Shown here one piece after another: positions 7,316 to 12,703 of a DNA stretch of 12,703 nt. Under the pieces are notes generated by a model. That model ran no database searches. It saw nothing but the letters and a program-made list of their open reading frames with translations, and had not been told where the DNA came from. The position numbers and the translations under genes were made by a program. The stretch's first letter is position 1, and the number at the start of each line of letters is the position of its first letter. Source of the stretch: Candidatus Microgenomates bacterium (GTDB lineage Bacteria > Patescibacteriota > Microgenomatia > UBA1406 > GWC2-37-13). Location: assembly GCA_016178125.1 (NCBI GenBank), contig JACOTV010000031.1:1-12703 (forward strand), written 5' to 3'.

Positions 7316-8827
7316 TTAGAGAGCGTAGATTGCAGAGTATTTCTTTTCTAGATAGTCGACAAAGTATTTTGGATTTAAATCCTCACCGGTAACGCGTTTG
7401 ATTATTTCTTTTGGCATATACCGACTTCCCTGCGCATGGATATGTGTCCGAAGCCATTCACGTATCGGAGCAAGACTCCCTGTTTTTATAAGATTGTCGA
7501 GCACAATATCTTTCTTCATCGTTTCGGTAAACTGAGCGGCAAATAGTGTCCCCAGACAATAAGTGGGGAAATACCCCATATCGCCGTAAGACCAATGTAC
7601 ATCTTGTAAACACCCTTCTCGGTCAGTAGTCGGGACGACCCCCAAATACTTCTTCATCTTCTCGCGCCATACTTCGGGTATTTCGGTAACTGATATCGTG
7701 TTATTTAACAGTCCACTTTCGATTTCATACCGTACCATAATATGAAGGTTATACGTTACTTCGTCAGACTCAATACGAATAAGTCCCGGTTTCACATAAT
7801 TCACATACTTGAGAATATCTTGAGTCGTAGCTCCCCCGAAGGCCGCGGGAAACAAGGTTTCGAAGATAGGCTCCATGTACTGCAGGAATTGGGGGCTTCG
7901 TCCAATTTGATTTTCCCAAAAACGCGATTGCGACTCATGTATACCGAGTGAGACACCACCGGCAAACGGTGAATAATCATACGCGTTGTCCACTCCCAGC
8001 TCGTACAGTCCGTGACCTGCTTCATGGATCGTCGCAGCATATGCAGAGCGCATGTCGTCCTCATGGTATTTGGTAGTTATACGAATGTCGTGGCGCCCTA
8101 TACCGGTGGTAAACGGATGAGCCGATTCATCAAGACGCGTTTCGTTTGACGCGAATGTCATTTTTTGCAACAAGAACGCAGAAAGCTCTTGCTGCTTTTG
8201 GATTTCGTAACGATGAGGTTTTTCAAGAAACGATATCGGTTTTTTATATTCTGCAGATGCAGTTATACGCTCTAACAGGCTGGTTATTTTGGGCTGCAAA
8301 TAAGAAAAAACGTTTTCACAATCTACCGAGGTGAGCCCGGGCTCATATAAATCCAGAAGTGCATCATAAGGATTTTTTTGAGTACCCAGATACCCGGCTA
8401 TCTCTTTTTTTAAAGCAACCACTTCGGTTAGATGCGGAGCAAATGAGGCAAAATCATCGTTCTGCTTCGCTACTTGCCACGCAGAAAACGCCTTTGAGTA
8501 TACTCCCGCAGCGTGAAGAATCGTTTTTTTCGGTACCTTGAAATAATACTTGGTCACCCGCCGTATGTTTCTAATAGCTGCTGACTCGACTTCATTGAGC
8601 ACCGTGTCGTCTAGGGATTCAATAAGAGACCTTAATTCTGCATTGTTCCATTTGTTCGTTATGATTTCCTCAATTGCCGTGATCTGTAATGCGCGGTTTT
8701 CGGCGGCGGCTTGCGGCATGTATGTGTTCTGATCCCATCCCAAAAGTGCCGGGATTTCTCCGAGGATATATATTTCTTTGTATTTTTCTAGAATTTTCTT
8801 AAGATCAGCGTTTTGCATTTTAATCAT
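7316..8827 (-). CDS. M32 family metallocarboxypeptidase (carboxypeptidase Taq type)
   Basis: The protein removes C-terminal residues from peptides using a single metal ion and is normally cytosolic. From ATG 8827 it is 503 residues, full family length. Visible signatures are the N-terminal LGWDQNTYMP segment, YDALLDLYEPG (about 154-164), HPFT and DIRITTKY, the zinc/catalytic HEAGH (268-272), GIHESQSRFWEN (295-306), the third ligand region ESDEVTYNLHI (about 353-363), QDVHWSYGDMGYFPTYCLG, and a C-terminal GSRYMPKEIIKRVTGE. Nothing conserved is missing. An in-frame ATG at 8854 would add nine residues but lies upstream of the TATAAT box at 8846-8841, so 8827 is preferred; ATG 8818 is a second candidate. 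It converges with the DsbA-like gene and diverges from the acyltransferase. Confidence 0.95.
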   Translation of the reverse strand: MIKMQNADLKKILEKYKEIYILGEIPALLGWDQNTYMPQAAAENRALQITAIEEIITNKWNNAELRSLIESLDDTVLNEVESAAIRNIRRVTKYYFKVPKKTILHAAGVYSKAFSAWQVAKQNDDFASFAPHLTEVVALKKEIAGYLGTQKNPYDALLDLYEPGLTSVDCENVFSYLQPKITSLLERITASAEYKKPISFLEKPHRYEIQKQQELSAFLLQKMTFASNETRLDESAHPFTTGIGRHDIRITTKYHEDDMRSAYAATIHEAGHGLYELGVDNAYDYSPFAGGVSLGIHESQSRFWENQIGRSPQFLQYMEPIFETLFPAAFGGATTQDILKYVNYVKPGLIRIESDEVTYNLHIMVRYEIESGLLNNTISVTEIPEVWREKMKKYLGVVPTTDREGCLQDVHWSYGDMGYFPTYCLGTLFAAQFTETMKKDIVLDNLIKTGSLAPIREWLRTHIHAQGSRYMPKEIIKRVTGEDLNPKYFVDYLEKKYSAIYAL

Positions 8828-8840
8828 ATTTTGTAACTTA

Positions 8841-8868
8841 ATTATACAACTCATTGTTAATCATTGAA
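8841..8868 (-). promoter_or_regulatory. Promoter of the M32 peptidase
   Basis: On the minus strand, TTCAAT (8868-8863), a 16-bp spacer and a perfect TATAAT (8846-8841) precede ATG 8827 by 13 bp, giving a 5' leader of about 6-7 nt without a Shine-Dalgarno. It overlaps the divergent acyltransferase promoter region. Confidence 0.6.
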
Positions 8869-8873
8869 GCTAG

Positions 8874-8879
8874 TATACT
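8874..8879 (+). promoter_or_regulatory. -10 box of the acyltransferase gene, leaderless
   Basis: TATACT ends 8 bp before ATG 8888, so transcription would start at about 8885-8887, at the AUG. The upstream in-frame TTG 8864 lies before this box and is unlikely to be used. The -35 is poor. Confidence 0.55.
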
Positions 8880-8887
8880 GTGTATCC

Positions 8888-10861
8888 ATGAAAGACCGAT
8901 TACCCGCATTAGACGGATTACGAGGATTTGCTGCATTTGGAGTGCTTCTTTCTCATATCGGATATAGCCCTGAAGCATTTATCTCATTCCCTTTTTTAAT
9001 CGACGCATATCGCGTTATTTCGGTTGGGCCGAATTCGGTACAAATATTATTCGTATTATCGGGTTTTTTAATGGCTCTTCTTTATCCAACGGTACCCAGC
9101 GCGATAGGATTTATTCGTAAACGATATGCGCGTATCATGCCACTATATACGGCTATCATCATATTTCTATGGCTAACCATGCTGGTATATGAAAAAACAG
9201 CATGGTACATAGAACTCGCACTACTGGCGGCCATTGCGGGCATGATACACCTCTTCGGGATTTTGATTGCTCGGACGAAGAAACTGCCTTTGGCTAAAAT
9301 ACTTTTTGGCGGATTTATTGTACTGCAATCTATCGTGGTGATCGTTAATTTGATCATCACGCCGCGGCTTGTACAAAACGGCTTCTTTCTCCATCCATCA
9401 GTACAAAAAGATATTATCGTAATGCTCTCTAATCTCACGATGACAACCTCACTGGTTAAGGGCATCGAAAATTTAAGCGGGGTATTATGGAGTCTGGCTC
9501 CTGAAATACTGTTTTATCTCGTATATCCGTTTGTGGGAACTCCGATTGTCCAAGCGGGTAAAAAATATGGATCTTTAGTCGGTTTGATACTTCTTGTGGG
9601 CTCCATAAAAATTCTCTTCGACCTAGATAGTGCATTCATATCGATTGGCTCGCTCCAAAGTATGAATATTGCTCGAGCTAGCGGTTTTGCAGTCGGGGTT
9701 GCGGCAGGTTCGATATACCAAATGCGCAGCAGACTATGGCTGTCAATTGAGCGACAAAGCCTAAAACCCGCAATCAATTTATTTCCGCTCGTGCTCCTTA
9801 TTGCCATTCAGTGGGGCGACCTAGCTATCCGTGATGGTCACTCTATTACCTACATGAATTGGTACTATCTCATTTCGAGTTTCTGTATCGCGTGCGTCGT
9901 ACTTTCAGGCGTAATTCAAGGGACTATTATCAACAAGATATTTAGCAGTAAATTGCTCACGTTTCTCGGGCTTATCAGCTATTCGCTCTACTTAGTTCAT
10001 TTGCAAACTATTGAATGGGCGCGATCGATTCTTATGAAAAAAAATGAGGTATACAGCACCCTATTTTCTGAGACGATCTTTCTTGTCGTCGCGGTTTTTA
10101 TTTCGATCGGAGTCGCCTATGGATTGTACAACCTCATCGAATCGCTTTACTTCAAAAATAAAAAACACAAAACAGTGCCGACCAAACCCCTAGTCAAAAG
10201 CAAGGTAGGAGTAAGCATCGCCACATACTCACGAACCCGTGCGTTTATTACTGGTGGAACTACGATACTGGTATTTGTCGCAATATACGCCGGCGCGTAT
10301 TCCCCCACGTTTCTTCTTGCGCGACATACGATAGACAAATCGTGGCGTTTTTTCCCGCGCGAAATTTCCCTCGTAAAGAATAACATGCATGTGCCCTTTA
10401 CTGCTTTAGATAATAATCTCAGTGTCGTAACGTTCGACCTCAGATATGAAAAAGACAAATGGAATCGGGATACGACAAAAAAACCGGCACAGCTTATATT
10501 TAAGCTATCTGATCAGCATGGGAAAACGCTATTTACCTCAAAGCGGAGTGCATTTGAAATTGAAGGCCAGCCACGTTTCTCGTTCGGTTTACCGACAATT
10601 AGTGATTCCATGAGAAAGCACTATACTGCTGAACTTTTTATGCGATCAGATGGACATGAGCGTATATTTGTCGATACAGTGAGTACTAGCATGGTAACAA
10701 CCTATACGGCATCAAAATCTGATGTCCTACGTAACCCAATGAGACATATCATCAACCGTTTCATGTTTCTTATTAGCAATCAAGGGTTTGTCTTCGTGAT
10801 TCTCTATATAGGATTTGTATTTGTTCTTAATAAAAAGAACCGTATGGCCTACCGTAAGTGA
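8888..10861 (+). CDS. Acyltransferase-3 (OafA/NodX-like) membrane protein with a C-terminal extracytoplasmic beta domain
   Basis: This is a polytopic membrane O-acyltransferase of the family that acetylates cell-surface polysaccharides. From ATG 8888 it has 657 residues. The N-terminal part carries the family marks: LPALDGLRGFAAFGVLLSH with the conserved His 23, FVLSGFL (55-61), the RKRYARIMPLY motif (78-87), WSLAPEILFYLVYPF (201-215) and LGLISYSLYLVHLQ (360-373). About ten hydrophobic segments run to residue 418. A basic cytosolic linker (about 422-452) leads to another transmembrane helix (455-471), a soluble domain of about 130 residues (about 475-605) and a final helix (628-647) with a basic tail. 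The soluble domain contains LSVVTFDLRY, LIFKLSDQHGKTLF and FSFGLPTISDSMRKHY. It is not an SGNH domain; it resembles modules I recall from Microgenomates glycosyltransferase-type membrane proteins with an FGFPxIxDS motif. The acceptor is unknown; no polysaccharide genes are nearby. Confidence 0.9.
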   Translation: MKDRLPALDGLRGFAAFGVLLSHIGYSPEAFISFPFLIDAYRVISVGPNSVQILFVLSGFLMALLYPTVPSAIGFIRKRYARIMPLYTAIIIFLWLTMLVYEKTAWYIELALLAAIAGMIHLFGILIARTKKLPLAKILFGGFIVLQSIVVIVNLIITPRLVQNGFFLHPSVQKDIIVMLSNLTMTTSLVKGIENLSGVLWSLAPEILFYLVYPFVGTPIVQAGKKYGSLVGLILLVGSIKILFDLDSAFISIGSLQSMNIARASGFAVGVAAGSIYQMRSRLWLSIERQSLKPAINLFPLVLLIAIQWGDLAIRDGHSITYMNWYYLISSFCIACVVLSGVIQGTIINKIFSSKLLTFLGLISYSLYLVHLQTIEWARSILMKKNEVYSTLFSETIFLVVAVFISIGVAYGLYNLIESLYFKNKKHKTVPTKPLVKSKVGVSIATYSRTRAFITGGTTILVFVAIYAGAYSPTFLLARHTIDKSWRFFPREISLVKNNMHVPFTALDNNLSVVTFDLRYEKDKWNRDTTKKPAQLIFKLSDQHGKTLFTSKRSAFEIEGQPRFSFGLPTISDSMRKHYTAELFMRSDGHERIFVDTVSTSMVTTYTASKSDVLRNPMRHIINRFMFLISNQGFVFVILYIGFVFVLNKKNRMAYRK

Positions 10862-10863
10862 TT

Positions 10864-11448
10864 TCAGCCTTTATTCGTATATTCAGGGCACAGGTCCCCC
10901 AAAGGACAGTTTTCGCAGGTATGAGGACGAGCCGTGCACATATGGCGCCCGTGAAGAGTTAATAGATTCCCAAAGTCTGCCCACTTTTCACGCGGGATAA
11001 GCGACATCAGGTCTGCCTCGATCTTCTCGGGGGTTTTGCCGTCTGACAATCCAAGCTTGTGCGAAAGTCGAATGCCATGCGTGTCGATTGCGATTCCGTA
11101 TGACTTTCCGATCGCGTTGTTTAAAACAACAGACTCTTTTATGTTCTTCGCCTTGTTTACATGGAAGGTGACTTTGCTTATTAATGCATCAATGTCCGCA
11201 ACCGGTGCATCGGCCATTGCTTCGATTGTTGGATATTTGTTAAATAGTACCGGGGTGAGAGTATTCACCAGTTTGTCAGTGCACTGTGCAGCCATGATCG
11301 TTGCAACTAGGAGTTGGAAGGGATTTTTGAAATCGAGTTCGACATACGGCTTTGGATAGACCTTGTACAGTCTCTCCATTATTTTCATTGCCTTCTCGGC
11401 TTTTGCTGTATCTATAAAGAGTTTGTCAGTTTGCATACTGTGAGCCAT
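10864..11448 (-). CDS. nth: Endonuclease III-like DNA glycosylase lacking the helix-hairpin-helix and catalytic Lys
   Basis: Endonuclease III removes oxidised pyrimidines and nicks abasic sites. The 194-residue product retains the N-terminal helices (AMKIMERLYKVYP, NPFQLLVATIMAAQCTDKLV), NKAKNIKE (98-105), the catalytic aspartate region IAIDTHGIRLSHKLGL (119-134, Asp 122), the helical LMSLIPREKW, and the C-terminal [4Fe-4S] loop C-x6-C-x2-C-x5-C (Cys 171, 178, 181, 187). Between NIKE and VVLNNAIG the usual stretch of about 33 residues is absent. It should contain GEVP, the L-PGVGRKTAN helix-hairpin-helix and the catalytic lysine (Lys 120 of E. coli). The frame is intact. Without these the protein should not process damage normally. 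ATG 11448 is used; ATG 11436 is an alternative. I see no good promoter or ribosome site. Its stop is 2 bp from the convergent acyltransferase stop. Confidence 0.9.
   Translation of the reverse strand: MAHSMQTDKLFIDTAKAEKAMKIMERLYKVYPKPYVELDFKNPFQLLVATIMAAQCTDKLVNTLTPVLFNKYPTIEAMADAPVADIDALISKVTFHVNKAKNIKESVVLNNAIGKSYGIAIDTHGIRLSHKLGLSDGKTPEKIEADLMSLIPREKWADFGNLLTLHGRHMCTARPHTCENCPLGDLCPEYTNKG
11116..11130. repeat. 15-nt palindrome at the nth gap
   Basis: GTTGTTT and AAACAAC flank a single A, a perfect 7-bp inverted repeat. In the nth frame it encodes VVLNN, exactly the residues that follow the missing block. It may be a by-product of Val/Asn codons. Confidence 0.5.
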
Positions 11449-11517
11449 GCAGGTCTGGAACCGTTTAGTCCCATAACTGCTGATTTTGTGACTTTTCTTT
11501 TCTATTAACGTAACAAC
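11449..11517. other. 69-bp gap between the 182-aa gene and nth
   Basis: No convincing promoter, ribosome site or terminator. The minus-strand sequence GGTTCCAGACC near 11451-11461 has a faint resemblance to a tRNA T-loop, but the stem does not pair properly. This is about where base composition changes from the mid-GC left part to the AT-rich right part. Confidence 0.4.
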
Positions 11518-12066
11518 TTATTTCCATTTCAATTTACATACAGGAGTAGCCTTCCCTGTTATGTGGAATTTGTACTTTGGCTCTCCATGCTTATCTAATT
11601 CTAAAATAAGCTCTCGAATGAGCCCTTTAGACGCTTTCTGTCTTTTTACACTGCAGTCCTTTAGAATACTCATCAAGTGTTTAACAAACACAGACCACCA
11701 AGTTGAATCGTCAGTTAGTTCAGTAGATAGTCCTTCAAAAAGGAAAAACCCTCTCAGTTCAGCTCTCAACTCATCTAGTTTAAAAAATGCCGGAAAAGCT
11801 TGGATAAATTTTGCGGCTATTTGATGTGCATCAAGATTGGTATCTACAAGAGGTTCAAACTTATCAAGAAACATGCCAACAGCGTTATTATGCCTTAACT
11901 CGACATGACAAGCCCAGTCTCGATAAAAATCTAGAAGGGTTTTGCTATTGTTAGGATTTGCTAGTCGCGCTTTTCTTATTTCAACTAAAAGGTAAAGGAC
12001 TTGAGCCTCTGATTCAACTCCTTTAGTAAGCTCATCCGATATCTTTCTTATAATATCTGTTGTCAT
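11518..12066 (-). CDS. Uncharacterised protein (182 aa)
   Basis: I do not recognise a named family with certainty. The protein is soluble, mostly helical by appearance, with no signal peptide, membrane segment or metal-binding cluster. It starts MTTDIIRKISDELTKGVESEAQVLYLLVEIRK, a region that recalls hypothetical proteins in variable bacterial regions, continues with LLDFYRDWACHVEL (about 44-57) and FFKLDELRAELRGFFLFEGL (about 93-112), and ends in a Lys-rich KYKFHITGKATPVCKLKWK that looks like a beta-strand tail. The coding sequence is clearly AT-richer than alaS or the DsbA-like gene (a sampled line is about 37% GC), suggesting a different origin. The start is supported by GATAAT 10 bp before the ATG. 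Downstream, nth begins 69 bp away on the same strand. Function unknown. Confidence 0.8.
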   Translation of the reverse strand: MTTDIIRKISDELTKGVESEAQVLYLLVEIRKARLANPNNSKTLLDFYRDWACHVELRHNNAVGMFLDKFEPLVDTNLDAHQIAAKFIQAFPAFFKLDELRAELRGFFLFEGLSTELTDDSTWWSVFVKHLMSILKDCSVKRQKASKGLIRELILELDKHGEPKYKFHITGKATPVCKLKWK

Positions 12067-12076
12067 CTATAGTCCA

Positions 12077-12105
12077 ATTATCTCACTCAAGCTAGGCAAG
12101 GTAAA
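12077..12105 (-). promoter_or_regulatory. Promoter of the 182-aa gene, leaderless
   Basis: On the minus strand, TTTACC (12105-12100), a 17-bp spacer and GATAAT (12082-12077) lie 10 bp before ATG 12066. Predicted transcription starts within about 3-4 nt of the AUG, with no Shine-Dalgarno. Confidence 0.5.
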
Positions 12106-12134
12106 TAAGACAAAAATCTCCCAAAAAAGGGGGG

Positions 12135-12703
12135 TTATTTTTTATATTTTTTAAGTCTTCCTTCACGATCTTTTTTCATTGTTTCCTCACTCTGTTTAAC
12201 AAACCTTATCCTCTCTTTGTCAACATCATTTGGATCTATGTGAATATCTAAAGTAGGTTTTAGGTTCGCAAATTCAGGTCTTTTATCAGCTTTCATGAAT
12301 TCTCTTATATATGCTCCAGTTGTATAGGTTTCATCCATCAAGTCTTCTAGATGATGAATTATTTCTTGTGTTCTCACTGCAAGATTTTTTCGATTAACAT
12401 CGATGTCAGCCAAAGGAATTCTTCCACTTAACGCAGCATTAAATAGGCGGTCATTAGATCTGTTCCAAGAAGCTAAATCATGATTAACTTTTTCGACCAA
12501 TGCTTGGTAATCTTCGTAAACATTTATTATTTCAAGATTGTGTAGATCAATCGATATTTCGGGGTTATCAAGTTGGCTAAGTACGTTTTCACTAAAAGCA
12601 CCCTTTGCATATGTATCAAGTGCTCCCTTTAACAAAAAGATATTCCCTGAAATCTGATTAATGTGTCGGTTCATCAACCGCTCAGACTTTACAACAGCAT
12701 CGT
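12135..12703 (-). CDS. Uncharacterised helical protein, 5' end cut by the window edge
   Basis: The frame is open from the right edge to TAA at 12135. ATG 12674 (or TTG 12677) would give about 180 residues, but the frame continues upstream without a stop (residues DAVVKSERL precede MNRHINQ), so the real start is probably outside the window. The visible part looks all-helical, with heptad-like charged and hydrophobic spacing (HNLEIINVYEDYQALVEKVN, RTQEIIHHLEDLMDE) and a very basic, disordered C-terminus (MKKDREGRLKKYKK). There is no membrane segment or recognisable catalytic motif. Composition is AT-rich like the neighbouring 182-aa gene, which follows on the same strand after 68 bp, so the two may belong to one acquired segment. 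Family not recognised. Confidence 0.7.
   Translation of the reverse strand, partial: DAVVKSERLMNRHINQISGNIFLLKGALDTYAKGAFSENVLSQLDNPEISIDLHNLEIINVYEDYQALVEKVNHDLASWNRSNDRLFNAALSGRIPLADIDVNRKNLAVRTQEIIHHLEDLMDETYTTGAYIREFMKADKRPEFANLKPTLDIHIDPNDVDKERIRFVKQSEETMKKDREGRLKKYKK

Noticed and set aside
8864..8887. Longer N-terminus for the acyltransferase from TTG 8864.
   Set aside because: It lies upstream of the TATACT box, and family members begin close to the LPALDGLRG motif, matching ATG 8888.
9082..9465. Minus-strand open frames inside the acyltransferase (also 9514-9807 and 10147-10458).
   Set aside because: They are opposite a gene with clear family motifs and show no domain of their own.
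11449..11490. Possible tRNA or attachment-site remnant (GGTTCCAGACC on the minus strand).
   Set aside because: The T-loop-like seven bases lack a purine at the expected position, the flanking stem has only two good pairs, and no acceptor or anticodon arm can be built around it.
12118..12145. Rho-independent terminator after the last minus-strand gene (CCC, six A, GGG).
   Set aside because: The stem is only three or four base pairs with a six-base loop; it is weaker than a believable terminator even with the T-rich flanks.
1..12703. CRISPR array, transposon ends, or a stand-alone RNA gene.
   Set aside because: I saw no regularly spaced direct repeats, no transposase and no rRNA, tRNA or riboswitch-like conserved core on either strand.

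Overview
The window looks like a piece of chromosome from a Candidate Phyla Radiation (Patescibacteria) bacterium, most likely Microgenomates or a close relative. The evidence is the small-form alanyl-tRNA synthetase without a C-Ala domain and with the GEPGGPDSEVFYEF signature, the Ser/Pro/Thr-rich exported proteins, the very compact spacing, and the absence of Shine-Dalgarno sites. UGA is an ordinary stop here (alaS, nth and the ATGA overlaps), so this is code 11 and not the UGA-Gly code of Gracilibacteria. The lineage is an inference from protein style; no marker tree could be run.

Layout. (1) Positions 1-4697, minus strand: a tight operon read nnrD, then a small Ig-like membrane protein, then an exported protein with a duplicated beta domain, then secA. 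The first three are joined by ATGA stop/start overlaps, and secA runs off the left edge close to its C-terminus. (2) Position 4699 onward, plus strand: alaS starts one base pair from the divergent nnrD start, followed by a membrane-anchored DsbA-like thiol oxidoreductase with its own near-consensus promoter. (3) A minus-strand M32 carboxypeptidase converges on the DsbA gene and diverges from a plus-strand acyltransferase-3 membrane protein. (4) A minus-strand endonuclease III gene (nth) converges on the acyltransferase with a 2-bp gap. (5) From about 11.45 kb to the right edge, AT-richer DNA (lines I sampled are about 33-37% GC against about 50% in alaS) carries two minus-strand genes I do not recognise, the last one cut by the window edge.

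Functionally the window mixes housekeeping genes (SecA secretion, tRNA charging, NAD(P)H repair, base-excision repair) with envelope genes (DsbA-like oxidase, acyltransferase, two anchored exported proteins). SecA would export the very proteins encoded beside it.

The two most striking observations are in conserved enzymes. AlaRS lacks, in frame, the block that should follow RHxxFFE (the second half of class II motif 2). Endonuclease III lacks, in frame, the helix-hairpin-helix with the catalytic lysine. Both reading frames stay open and the flanking sequence is otherwise well conserved, and both apparent junctions sit at perfect palindromes. Either these are real catalytic-core losses (pseudoenzymes or a deletion process) or they are collapses in the assembly; read mapping would decide. 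The second theme is leaderless transcription: -10 boxes sit 8-13 bp before the start codons of several genes, and no gene shows a Shine-Dalgarno sequence.
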